Assembly (NCBI GenBank): GCA_947501105.1
Contig: CANMUP010000003.1
Location: 620,001 to 684,000, forward strand
Reading direction: 5' to 3'
Length of the DNA stretch: 64,000 nucleotides
Origin: an uncultured Flaviramulus sp.
GTDB lineage: Bacteria; Bacteroidota; Bacteroidia; Flavobacteriales; Flavobacteriaceae
Of the stretch, positions 28,387 to 37,469 are shown one piece after another. The first letter of the stretch is position 1. Every line of letters starts with the position of its first letter. The notes beneath the pieces were generated by a model. The model worked only from the letters and a program-made list of their open reading frames with translations. It did not search any database and was not told where the DNA came from. The position numbers were made by a program, and so were the translations under genes.

Positions 28387-31053
28387 GTGGACACATACAG
28401 TACAACATCGGATATTACATTTATTGGCTCTGGAATTTCAACCTCTTTCAGTATTATAAACTTTTTAGACCTTATTGATACTAGAGCTAGTATAAATGAT
28501 AAAATATCTATAAACATAATCGAGAAATATTCTGAGTTTAACATAGGAGTTCCTTATGGCTCAAGATCTGGTTTTTCTACACTTTTAATAACTTCTTTAA
28601 GAAACTTCCTAATTGAGCCAGAACTTAGTTTATTCATCAAGTGGCTCAATAAAAACAAAACATGGCTTTTAGAAAAGTTTGAAAAAGAAGGAGGAGTTTT
28701 ATCAAAAAAGTGGCTTTTAGATAACAAAGAGGATATTCAAAATAACAAATGGAAAGACCTTTTTATTCCAAGACGCTTTTTTGGTTGTTATATTAATTTA
28801 AGAGTTAATAATAAAATCAAAGAACTATCCGAAAAAGAATGCATTAATGTTAATTTTATTACTGGCGAAGTAATCGATATTGAAAAAAACAAAAGCATAT
28901 ATAAAATCTCATTGGAGAATAATTCTGAAATCATTTCTAAAAAAGTAGTTTTATCTGTAGGGTCCCTACCTATAAACTATTTGTGGAAAAATAAAGATTT
29001 AATAGAAGAGAAAAATTTAATGTTTGTTAATAACCCATATAAACCAGCATTAGGGGTTGTTTTAAATAAAATTAATCACTTTATAAAAAATAGAAATGGC
29101 GAGAAGCCTGCTAATATCCTTATAGTTGGGGCTAATGCTAGTGCATTAGAATTGATATACAAGATTAATGACTTCTCAAAAGAGGAATACAAAAATACGA
29201 ATTTCACATTTCTCTCAACTCAAGGCACAATTCCCGATGCAGTAATTGATGAAGAAAGGCAAAAAAAGTTTATACCAAATTATTTGAATGAATTAAAAAA
29301 TGAAAAAAACATAACTGCAAAATCTATTGCTGATGCTACTTTTAAAGATCTTGATAAAGCCGATGAAATTAATTTAGGGGCTGCTTCAACTGTAGATATT
29401 GTCTCGAAATATTTTGGCGTTTTACTAGAAGGTCTTAATTCTGATGAACTTGAAATATTTGCATGCCACTACGGAAATCAAATTGGAAAAAGGCAGCGTT
29501 GCGCTGGCTTACATTACTCTAATGTTATAGCTGAGTTAGAAAAGCAAAATAGATTTGAACATATAGCAGGTCGTTTTAATAACTTAAATCTTGACAATAA
29601 TGGTGATTATAATTTGGAGTATATAGATACATATTCAAAAAAAAAGAAAATACATAAAGAGCCTTTTCATATTATTATTAATTGTATTGGAAGTAAGAAT
29701 CTAAATAGTAAAGACCTACCTCTACTACATCAAAATTTAATTAAAAAGAATTATTGCGTTCCTAATCAATCAAATATTGGATTTCACGTAAACAAATCCT
29801 TAGAGGCTAGTGAAAACCTACATATAATGGGGCCTATGCTAGCAGGTAACGTAGTAGGCAATAGAGCGGTGTGGCACGTTGAGCATTGTGGAAGAATTAT
29901 TTGGCTTTCTAAAATATTATCAAAGATTCTATTTGACGACATTTATGGTAACAATGATTATACTCCAAAAAGGTATGAATTGGAAATTAATAGTTTGAAT
30001 AATGATACTAGCATAGAAAAATACAGACAGCTATTAACAGAAAACTGGAATAATAATATATATTATGCCTACAATCATTTAAAATATTTTGAAAATGAAA
30101 CAAATGCTCTAAAATATTTTTTGTTCAAAATTAATGATTCTACTAAAATATTAATGCCAATAATTTTGAGACAAGTAGAAGTTAACGGCGAAAAAACAAG
30201 GCATTTTGATGCTATTACTCCTTATGGGTATAGTGGACCTCTATATAGCAGTGGTGTAACTGAAGAATGTCTAAAAGAGTTTTGGAAAGCAGTTGATAAT
30301 TGGTATAAAGAAAATAATGTCATTACAGAATTTATAAGATTTAGCTTAAACGGAAACTATTCTGGGTATAACGGATTGTTAATAAACACCCTTAATAATG
30401 TAAAAGGCATACTTGTAAATGATTTCGATCTCCATTGGCTATCATTCTTACCCAAAGTACGAAATAATTATCGCAAAGCAGCTTCATATAATTTAGAGGT
30501 TAAAATTTTTGACACTCAAGATATCAATGAAAAAACTATAAAAGTGTTTTTTGATATCTATACAGAAACAATGAAAAGGCTTAATGCCAAAGCTATATAC
30601 TTCTTTTCATTAAATTATTTTAAAAGCTTAATATTAAATAATTTGAATGAGTTTTCAATAGCATTTGCTTACCTAGATGACATTCCTATTTCAACAGAAC
30701 TAATAATAAAAAACGACAAAACAATATTTGCATTTCTTGGTGGTACAGATGCAAATTATTATAGTTATAGACCTAATGATTTTTTAAGGGTAGAAATTAT
30801 AAAATGGGCGGTAAAAAACAATTTAAAATATTATGTATTAGGTGGTGGTCTAAAAGATAAAGATGGCCTGTACAAAAGTAAAAAGGCACTTTTTCCTAAA
30901 AACGATGATGCCATATTTTACACTGGAAGGAAAATAATTGATTATGAAGTATATGAAAGGTTATGTGTAGAACATATAGATGATTATGCAGAAATACATA
31001 AAGAAGAATTAAAGAATTACTTTTTCCCTCTATATAGATTTAATAATAGATAA
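28387..31053 (+). CDS. Fusion: FAD/NAD(P)-binding domain plus FemAB-like acyltransferase
   Basis: The GTG at 28387 lies two bases after the preceding stop and gives 888 residues. Residues 1-520 or so form an FAD/NAD(P)-binding unit. It has the dinucleotide loop FIGSGISTSFS near the N-terminus, a second loop ILIVGANASALEL in the middle, and NCIGSKNL and LHIMGPMLAGNVVGNRAVWH toward its end. This resembles the NAD_binding_9 type found with N-hydroxylases and related flavoenzymes. The remaining 350 residues or so match a FemAB-like GNAT protein: ITPYGYSGPL, YTETMKRLNAKAIYFFS, VLGGGLKDKDGLYKSK and a terminal FFPLYRFN. That half is homologous to the free-standing gene at 32263-33312. The fusion suggests that oxidation and acyl transfer act on the same substrate, which is inference. 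Confidence 0.75.
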   Translation: MDTYSTTSDITFIGSGISTSFSIINFLDLIDTRASINDKISINIIEKYSEFNIGVPYGSRSGFSTLLITSLRNFLIEPELSLFIKWLNKNKTWLLEKFEKEGGVLSKKWLLDNKEDIQNNKWKDLFIPRRFFGCYINLRVNNKIKELSEKECINVNFITGEVIDIEKNKSIYKISLENNSEIISKKVVLSVGSLPINYLWKNKDLIEEKNLMFVNNPYKPALGVVLNKINHFIKNRNGEKPANILIVGANASALELIYKINDFSKEEYKNTNFTFLSTQGTIPDAVIDEERQKKFIPNYLNELKNEKNITAKSIADATFKDLDKADEINLGAASTVDIVSKYFGVLLEGLNSDELEIFACHYGNQIGKRQRCAGLHYSNVIAELEKQNRFEHIAGRFNNLNLDNNGDYNLEYIDTYSKKKKIHKEPFHIIINCIGSKNLNSKDLPLLHQNLIKKNYCVPNQSNIGFHVNKSLEASENLHIMGPMLAGNVVGNRAVWHVEHCGRIIWLSKILSKILFDDIYGNNDYTPKRYELEINSLNNDTSIEKYRQLLTENWNNNIYYAYNHLKYFENETNALKYFLFKINDSTKILMPIILRQVEVNGEKTRHFDAITPYGYSGPLYSSGVTEECLKEFWKAVDNWYKENNVITEFIRFSLNGNYSGYNGLLINTLNNVKGILVNDFDLHWLSFLPKVRNNYRKAASYNLEVKIFDTQDINEKTIKVFFDIYTETMKRLNAKAIYFFSLNYFKSLILNNLNEFSIAFAYLDDIPISTELIIKNDKTIFAFLGGTDANYYSYRPNDFLRVEIIKWAVKNNLKYYVLGGGLKDKDGLYKSKKALFPKNDDAIFYTGRKIIDYEVYERLCVEHIDDYAEIHKEELKNYFFPLYRFNNR

Positions 31054-31082
31054 ACCATACTCAGATAAATTACTACCTCCCA

Positions 31083-32228
31083 ATGAATAAAAAGAATAGC
31101 GACTTTTTTTTTGAATATTACGAAAAATGTAGGATTCCAGATTCTTTTTCAGAGGTTTTTTATACTCAAGAAAAAACGGTTTACAAAAACACAAATTATC
31201 AAGAAAATAAAAATTTAAGCCATATTAATTCTGTTATGTTTGTTCCTGCATATATTAATCCGAGAATTAATAATAGCCTGTTTAAGGCGAAAAAAATTAA
31301 TCAGTTTTTTAAAGGCTACGCTATTTTTTTAGATGAATTTAATTCAATTGATGAATACTTAAAGTATCGCTTTAAAAAAAATGCAAAATCTATACGAAAA
31401 CGAATTAAAAGATTAGAGCTTAGTTTTGCAATAAGTTATCACTTCTATTTTGGAGAGATTTCTGAAGAAGACTATCACTTTTTTATGGACACTTTAAAAA
31501 AGATGATAATAAATAGATTTAAAGAAAGAAACGATGTTAGTCAAAACTTATTGAACTGGGATCACTATCATAAAATATTCTTTGATTTAATTAATGACAA
31601 AAAAGCATCTCTATTTGTAATAAAAAATGGAAAAGAGCCTATTTGTATATCAGTAAGTAATCACTTTAATGGAAAGATGTTTAGCTCTGTATCGTCATAT
31701 GATATTGATTTTGCAAAATTCAGTTTGGGTAGCATTGAAATTTATAAAAAATTAGAGTGGTGTTTAGAAAACAACCATAACACTTATGAATTTGGTATGG
31801 GAGATTTGAGTTATAAGCGTGAATGGTCTAATAATGTATACAATTTTGAGCACCAAATTATTTATCCAAAAAAATCCATTATAGCAAAAATAAAAGCTAA
31901 TACAGAATTTATAAAAGTAAATATAAAAGAAGGTATTTACAAGATAGCCTACGTACGTTATAAAAAATGGAAAGCTAAACGAAAAAAGAATATTCCAATT
32001 CAATTAAGCTACAATATGCTTTCTGGAGATGATATAGTAGACTATAAAAATCTTAGCAAAGTCGATTATAATTTAGAGAGTCATTCATTTTTAAGAAAAG
32101 TGGTTTTTGATTTTTTATATTCTAACATGGAAAATATCGGTAATGTTGATGTATTTGAATTATCAAAATTAGAAAAATCGTATTTAATTATTGGACAATC
32201 TAGCAAACAGAAAATCATATTTGATTAA
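31083..32228 (+). CDS. BioF2-like (GNAT-fold) acyltransferase, dispersed copy 8
   Basis: This is a 381-residue paralogue of the 9704-17664 array. It shows FKGYAIFLDEFNSIDEY, KKNAKSIRKRIKRLE, DIDFAKFSLGSIEIYKKLEWC and YEFGMGDLSYKREW, and the C-terminal module (FLYSNMENIGNVDVF ... YLIIGQSSKQKIIF). It is closest to array copy 7. Its position 13 kb away, between the FAD-FemAB fusion and a FemAB-like gene, links the array to the ligase/carrier section of the operon. Confidence 0.75.
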   Translation: MNKKNSDFFFEYYEKCRIPDSFSEVFYTQEKTVYKNTNYQENKNLSHINSVMFVPAYINPRINNSLFKAKKINQFFKGYAIFLDEFNSIDEYLKYRFKKNAKSIRKRIKRLELSFAISYHFYFGEISEEDYHFFMDTLKKMIINRFKERNDVSQNLLNWDHYHKIFFDLINDKKASLFVIKNGKEPICISVSNHFNGKMFSSVSSYDIDFAKFSLGSIEIYKKLEWCLENNHNTYEFGMGDLSYKREWSNNVYNFEHQIIYPKKSIIAKIKANTEFIKVNIKEGIYKIAYVRYKKWKAKRKKNIPIQLSYNMLSGDDIVDYKNLSKVDYNLESHSFLRKVVFDFLYSNMENIGNVDVFELSKLEKSYLIIGQSSKQKIIFD

Positions 32229-32262
32229 CCAAAGGCTAGGTTTATAAAAGGCACATATAATA

Positions 32263-33312
32263 GTGAGTAACAACAAATTAATAGCAAATTTTAAAATCAT
32301 TAATAAAAAGAATGAATGGCAAAATACCCTAGAGGATATTGGTCATTACGATTTTTATCATACTTATGATTATCATTATTTATCTAAATCTGAGAGTGAA
32401 AAAGCTATATTGTTAAAATATGAAGAAGGAAATAAAATGATTTGCTTCCCTTTGATAATAAGAAAAATTGGTGATTCAGGCTTTTTTGATGCAACCTCTG
32501 TTTATGGCTATGCGGGTCCGTTACAAAAGAATATTGACAAAAATTTTCAAAATGATGTTTTTGCTGAAGCATTAAATAATTACTTCATTAATGAGAAAAT
32601 AATATCAGTTTTTTCAAGATTAAGCCCATATATAGCAAATCAAGATGTTGTGCTTAACCAAATTGGAGAAATAAAAAAATTGTGGAAAGTTGTTAATATA
32701 GATTTAACTATTGGTTTAAAAAAACAACGCGAACTATACTCTCGAACCACAAAGCGATATATAAATAAATGCAGAAAACTATGTGATGTAATAATAAGCG
32801 ATTCATCATCAAGCATCGATGATTTTGTTTCCTTGTATTATGAAAACATGAACCGTGTAAATGCAAAGAAAGATTATTATTTTTCTAAAGAATATTTTTT
32901 GCAATTTATTAATGGGGAAGATTACAAAACTGATATAATGTTTGCAGTTTTTAAAGAAACCGGTGAAATTATTTCTGCAGCATTAATGGTAAAAACTAAT
33001 GATATTGTCCAATATCATCTGTCGGGAACAAAAGCTGAATATTTACATTTATCTCCTATTCGATTGCTAATAGACGAAATGAGGGTTAATGCTACTCAAG
33101 AAAGCAAAACTTATTTTAATCTTGGAGGCGGTTTAGGAAATACAGACGATGGCTTATTTAAATTCAAATCGTCCTTCTCAAAAGATTATAAACCATTTAA
33201 AATATGGAAACACATAATAAATAATAATGTTTATGATAACTTGGTAGATCAATATGCGACTTCAGATTGTGATTCAAGCTTTTTTCCATTATACAGATGC
33301 AATGGACTATAA
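32263..33312 (+). CDS. FemAB-like GNAT acyltransferase (GTG start)
   Basis: This 349-residue protein has SVYGYAGPLQKN, YSRTTKRYINKCRKL, YYENMNRVNAKKDYYFS, YHLSGTKAEYLHLSPIRLL and FNLGGGLGNTDDGLFKFKSSF. This is the FemAB/BioF2-like pattern in which a lysine-rich loop after the GGG motif contacts the donor. It ends with FFPLYRCN, the same ending as the C-terminal half of the fusion protein at 28387-31053, to which it is homologous. Its stop overlaps the convergent minus-strand SGNH gene by six bases. It is the last gene of the long plus-strand operon. Confidence 0.75.
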   Translation: MSNNKLIANFKIINKKNEWQNTLEDIGHYDFYHTYDYHYLSKSESEKAILLKYEEGNKMICFPLIIRKIGDSGFFDATSVYGYAGPLQKNIDKNFQNDVFAEALNNYFINEKIISVFSRLSPYIANQDVVLNQIGEIKKLWKVVNIDLTIGLKKQRELYSRTTKRYINKCRKLCDVIISDSSSSIDDFVSLYYENMNRVNAKKDYYFSKEYFLQFINGEDYKTDIMFAVFKETGEIISAALMVKTNDIVQYHLSGTKAEYLHLSPIRLLIDEMRVNATQESKTYFNLGGGLGNTDDGLFKFKSSFSKDYKPFKIWKHIINNNVYDNLVDQYATSDCDSSFFPLYRCNGL

Positions 33313-34257
33313 CGTTTCTAATTGTTTAGTTAAATAATTAGCAATTAAATGCCTACCATGATTATTCCAATGCCTATCATATATTAAAGTCGTTGGTGTT
33401 TTAGATTTATTTAGCGCATTATAAAAATCTATGTACTTATAATTATTATTATTTAAATACTCTAAAAATATTGGAGGTGTAATATTTGAATCTAAAAGAA
33501 GTACGAACCTTTTTTTATCGTAACCATATTTTTTTATTAGAGATTTAAAATTTTCAATATATATCAAATGTGTTTTTTGAATATCCTCCTTAGTCTTTTC
33601 TTTAACAGTTTTGTTTGGTTTTTCTTTAAAAAGAGCTGACATTCTACCTATAGCATTCATTACAGGGTCAAAAAGTCCACTATTCTGTGCATATACTATT
33701 AGTTTAATTTTACGAATACTATTGTACAAAGGCGTTTCCAAATGCATTCGGTCTTGAATTACGCTATATTCTCCTCTTGTCAAATCATTTTCAAATTTTA
33801 AGCCTAGAACAACATAGTCTATTTTATCAAACATATCTTCATAGGCGTGAATTAAGTGCAACTGATCTGCAAAATCATAGCCAGCATACCCAAATTCATA
33901 TACTTCAACACTATCTAACCTATTCTCCATTTTTTTACCAATAGAATTATAATAATGCTGATGAAAACCTTCAATAAAAGAATCGCCCACTAAAGCTATT
34001 TCTTTTTTATTATCAGATGGTGCAAACTCTCTATACGAATTATAACCAGAGCTATTAATTTTATACTCTGAAAAATTTTGCCTCCTAATTCCTGTTACAG
34101 AAACTCCTGCCTGATTTGGCACCCACTTTTCTACATTAAACTCATCAACATAACGCGAAGGATAGTCTTTAGTTAAATGAAAAACACGTATTGCAACTTC
34201 TAATACTAATAGTATTAAAAAGCCGTATAAGATGGTTTTAAATAGTAATTTTTTCAT
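33307..34257 (-). CDS. SGNH/GDSL-like partner of MBOAT (third copy)
   Basis: The protein (316 residues) has one N-terminal membrane helix, then a periplasmic domain with IALVGDSFIEGF (GDS block I) and DRHWNNHGRHLIANYL (D-x-H block V). It is a canonical GDSL-like version, unlike the GISR and GSSH versions in the other pairs. The gene lies six bases downstream of the third MBOAT gene on the minus strand. It probably acts as an esterase or acyltransferase on the exported polysaccharide. Confidence 0.78.
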   Translation of the reverse strand: MKKLLFKTILYGFLILLVLEVAIRVFHLTKDYPSRYVDEFNVEKWVPNQAGVSVTGIRRQNFSEYKINSSGYNSYREFAPSDNKKEIALVGDSFIEGFHQHYYNSIGKKMENRLDSVEVYEFGYAGYDFADQLHLIHAYEDMFDKIDYVVLGLKFENDLTRGEYSVIQDRMHLETPLYNSIRKIKLIVYAQNSGLFDPVMNAIGRMSALFKEKPNKTVKEKTKEDIQKTHLIYIENFKSLIKKYGYDKKRFVLLLDSNITPPIFLEYLNNNNYKYIDFYNALNKSKTPTTLIYDRHWNNHGRHLIANYLTKQLETL

Positions 34258-34263
34258 TTTAGC

Positions 34264-35715
34264 TTAAAATTGAAAATAAATAAACGACCTATCGATGTTA
34301 TCATCATAAAACAGCAACATAAATAGAATTATAATAGTGTATGCAATAAACCTCACTATTTTTGATTTGAATTTAAAAGGAGAACGTTCGTCTTTTCTAA
34401 TTCTATATTCATATATAACAAAAAGTATTATAAGAATGTAATAATCAATCATTCTGTAACCCATCGGGTGCTGATAAACTTCGTAAGTAAAGTTCGAAAT
34501 TATTATTTTTATAAATGCAAAGGCATCAGTAATAGATTCCGATCTAAAAAATATTCGTGAAAATGTTACTATTCCAAAGGTTAAAACTACCTGCCCAATT
34601 TCTTTTAATGATGGAAAAATGGAATGTTCCCCTACTACACTATTTTTATAAATAGTGTTTCTACCCAATAAAAATACGGGAATAAATGCTAGAGCGTGAA
34701 ATGCTCCCCAAAAAATAAAGGTCCAGTTTGCACCATGCCAAAACCCACTGACAAGAAAAATAATAATAATATTTCTAACAGATTTAAGCTTACTAACACG
34801 TGATCCTCCTAACGGTATATAAACGTAGTGTCTAAACCATGTTGAAAGTGAGACATGCCACCTTTGCCAATATTCCGCAACATTTCTTGAAAAGTTAGGA
34901 AATTTAAAGTTAGACATTAATTCTATGCCAAATAACTTTGCAGTACCAATTGCAATATCTGAATATCCACTAAAATCACCATACACTTGAAAGCTAAATA
35001 AGGTCACTCCTAAAATTAGTGTAGATGCAGGGTAATTAGCATAATTTGCAAAAACATCATCTACTATTGGTCCTAAAGAATCTGCAATAACAACCTTCTT
35101 AAAAAGCCCCCACAATATTAATTTTAAACCACTTACAGTTTGGTTATAGCTGAATTTTCTTTTATTGGTAATTTGTTTTAATAAATTAGAAGCACGTTCA
35201 ATTGGTCCTGCAACTAATTGTGGAAAAAAGCTAACAAATGCTGCAAATGATAAAAAGTCTCTAGTTGGTTTTAACTTTCTGTAATAAATATCAAACGAAT
35301 AAGACATAGTTTGAAAGGTGTAAAACGATATACCTACTGGTAAAATAACACGCAATGTCCAAGTGCTTTCCATGTTGTAACCAAACATTGAAAACATATC
35401 TACCCAAGAATCAACAAAAAAATTGTAATACTTAAAAAAACCTAAGAGACCAACATTAAAAAAAACGCTTACCCATAGCCAAGACTTTCTTATAGATTTC
35501 TTTTCGTTAGCATCAATTTTTATTCCTACTATATAATCTACTGTGGTACTAAGTAATATAAGTGAAAGAAATCTCCAATCCCACCAGCCATAAAATAAAT
35601 AACTAGCGAAAAGTAGTAGTAAGTTTTGTGCCTTTAGACTCTTTTTAAAAACTAACCAGTATAGCGAAAAAACTATAGCTAAAAATATAAAAAACTCTAA
35701 AGAATTAAATACCAT
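34264..35715 (-). CDS. MBOAT-family O-acyltransferase (third copy)
   Basis: The protein has 483 residues and many membrane spans. It has PVGISFYTFQTMSYSFDIYYRKL, FPQLVAGPIERASNL, YWQRWHVSLSTWFRHYVYIPLGG and FWHGANWTFIFWG. It is more similar to the second copy than to the first. With its SGNH partner it forms a two-gene minus-strand unit that converges on the main operon, so its expression can be set independently. It marks the right edge of the polysaccharide cluster. Confidence 0.92.
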   Translation of the reverse strand: MVFNSLEFFIFLAIVFSLYWLVFKKSLKAQNLLLLFASYLFYGWWDWRFLSLILLSTTVDYIVGIKIDANEKKSIRKSWLWVSVFFNVGLLGFFKYYNFFVDSWVDMFSMFGYNMESTWTLRVILPVGISFYTFQTMSYSFDIYYRKLKPTRDFLSFAAFVSFFPQLVAGPIERASNLLKQITNKRKFSYNQTVSGLKLILWGLFKKVVIADSLGPIVDDVFANYANYPASTLILGVTLFSFQVYGDFSGYSDIAIGTAKLFGIELMSNFKFPNFSRNVAEYWQRWHVSLSTWFRHYVYIPLGGSRVSKLKSVRNIIIIFLVSGFWHGANWTFIFWGAFHALAFIPVFLLGRNTIYKNSVVGEHSIFPSLKEIGQVVLTFGIVTFSRIFFRSESITDAFAFIKIIISNFTYEVYQHPMGYRMIDYYILIILFVIYEYRIRKDERSPFKFKSKIVRFIAYTIIILFMLLFYDDNIDRSFIYFQF

Positions 35716-36011
35716 GCATTACAAATTAAAAATGTATAAACAGTCGAAATATCAATAAATGTCTTACAAAGCTTTAATTAAATCAAAATTACTCTTTGAA
35801 TTACAAAATTACTATACAATCGGCATTAATAATAGTAATTAGAATGTTTCTAATAATTCAAATATAGCCTATTGGCTTAGACAACTATGTCGAAGTAATT
35901 GGTTATTAATCTAAAAATAAATTATAAAGCATTTAAAATTGATATTTTGGTACTTTAAACGATTCAAATATTAGCTTATAGCGTTTCAGCTAGAATAAAA
36001 TTATTGCAAAA

Positions 36012-36860
36012 ATGAATATCGTATCTGAAATTGTAAAACAAAGTCGGCCTATAGAAGAAATAACTTCTATTGACTCTACAACGTTTAAAAAAAACTATTT
36101 TAATAAAAAGAAGCCTGTTATAATTAAGGGGCATGCTAGAGAATGGGGAGCAACAAAAAAATGGAATCTAGATTTTTTTTTAAAACTCAAAGACGATAAA
36201 GATATACTCTTATTATCAGACAACTTTATTCAAGACGATAACAGATATAAAAGTGCTTCATTTAAAGAGTATATAAAGAAGCTAAAAAATGCCGAAAACA
36301 CTAACATTACTGTAAAAGATTACCTAACAACCCTAGATGTTTTTGAATATTATCCTCATCTAAAAAGTGATGTTGATTTTTCCTTGTTTGAAAAACATAC
36401 AAAAACCAACGATGTTGCAGCTTGGATAGGTCCGGCAAATACTATTTCTGGTTTTCATGCAGATACTGCTAACAACTTATATGCACAAATTAAAGGTGAA
36501 AAAAGATTTATTATAGCTTCAACCAAATTTAACAAATACATGTATCCTAGTAAAAAGCATATATATGGGGCTGTAGCAAGCGAAGTTGATATAAATAATT
36601 TTAGTGAAGAGAAACATCCAAAAATTAAAGATATAGAATTTCAAAGCGTTATTCTTCAACCTGGAGATGTTCTATTTGTTCCTCAAAACTGGTGGCATTA
36701 TGTACAAGCCTTAACGCCCTCTATTAGTATAAGCAATTTTGGTTACACTAAATTTGAGGTTTACAGCTTAAAACTTAAAGAAAGGATAATACAATCATTA
36801 CACAAAAGAGGGTATTACAAGGCTAACAACTGTTTTTGTTGCGAACAAAAAATAAAATAA
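36012..36860 (+). CDS. JmjC/cupin_8-like protein
   Basis: This is a 282-residue protein of the cupin_8 (JmjC-like) family. The N-terminal part has KKPVIIKGHAREWGATKKWN. The core contains the metal-binding HAD triad (SGFHADTANN), KRFIIAS, and a second histidine in FVPQNWWHYVQAL after a PGDVLFV strand. Such proteins are Fe(II)/2-oxoglutarate-dependent hydroxylases in other systems. The substrate here is unknown. The C-terminus has a CFCC cluster that could bind an extra metal. A strong terminator follows the gene. Confidence 0.8.
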   Translation: MNIVSEIVKQSRPIEEITSIDSTTFKKNYFNKKKPVIIKGHAREWGATKKWNLDFFLKLKDDKDILLLSDNFIQDDNRYKSASFKEYIKKLKNAENTNITVKDYLTTLDVFEYYPHLKSDVDFSLFEKHTKTNDVAAWIGPANTISGFHADTANNLYAQIKGEKRFIIASTKFNKYMYPSKKHIYGAVASEVDINNFSEEKHPKIKDIEFQSVILQPGDVLFVPQNWWHYVQALTPSISISNFGYTKFEVYSLKLKERIIQSLHKRGYYKANNCFCCEQKIK

Positions 36861-36895
36861 AACTAAAAAAGCCCTTTTAAAGGGCTTTTTTAGTT
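36861..36895. terminator. Bidirectional rho-independent terminator
   Basis: A perfect inverted repeat (AACTAAAAAAGCCCTTT and its complement around a TA centre) spans the gap between the plus-strand cupin gene and the minus-strand Lrp gene. The GCCC/GGGC core is flanked by A and T runs, so it terminates both. Confidence 0.88.
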
Positions 36896-36913
36896 TTATA
36901 GGTATATAATAAT

Positions 36914-37393
36914 TTATAATTCGTTAAAAATAGAATGCATTAAACGCTTTTTATCATTTAAACTTTCTTCAAGAGAGATCATTGTTTCAGTTCTATAAAC
37001 ACCTTCAATATCATCAAGCATAAAAATAACTTCTTTTGCGTGCTCAGTACTTCTAGCTCTAATTTTACAGAAAATATTAAATTTCCCTGTAGTAATATGT
37101 GCTACTGTTACAAAAGGAATATTATTAATGCGCTCTAAAACAAATTTTGTTTGAGAGGTGTTATTTAAAAATACACCAACATAAGCAATAAATGAGTATC
37201 CAAGTTTTTTATAATCCAGTGTTAATGATGAACCCTTAATTATACCAGATTCTTCCATTTTTTTAACACGTACATGTACAGTACCTGCAGAAATTAATAA
37301 TTTTTTAGCTATGTCAGTAAAAGGAATCCTTGTGTTATCTATTAACATATCAAGAATTTGATGATCGATTTCGTCTAATTTAATTTTCCCCAT
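36914..37393 (-). CDS. Lrp/AsnC-family transcriptional regulator
   Basis: The protein has 159 residues with the standard layout. An N-terminal helix-turn-helix (LDEIDHQILDMLIDNTRIPFTDIAKKL, then SAGTVHVRVKKMEESGII) is followed by a RAM ligand-binding domain (SFIAYVGVFLNNT, VTTGKFNIFCKIRAR-type strand). It would bind DNA as an oligomer and respond to an amino acid. The gene lies 76 bases downstream of the M14 carboxypeptidase gene on the same strand and may be cotranscribed with it. The target genes are not known. Confidence 0.92.
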   Translation of the reverse strand: MGKIKLDEIDHQILDMLIDNTRIPFTDIAKKLLISAGTVHVRVKKMEESGIIKGSSLTLDYKKLGYSFIAYVGVFLNNTSQTKFVLERINNIPFVTVAHITTGKFNIFCKIRARSTEHAKEVIFMLDDIEGVYRTETMISLEESLNDKKRLMHSIFNEL

Positions 37394-37469
37394 AATTAAT
37401 TATTCTTAAATAAAAAGCAAAATTAATACATTTTCATTAATAATTATATATTTTTTTTGCTTTTTATTG

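Noticed and set aside
35716-36011. Possible promoters between the third MBOAT gene and the cupin gene.
   Set aside because: CAAAATTA occurs twice (35784 and 35804), but a TTG at acceptable spacing was not found for either, and no plus-strand box fits. Kept only as unannotated intergenic DNA.
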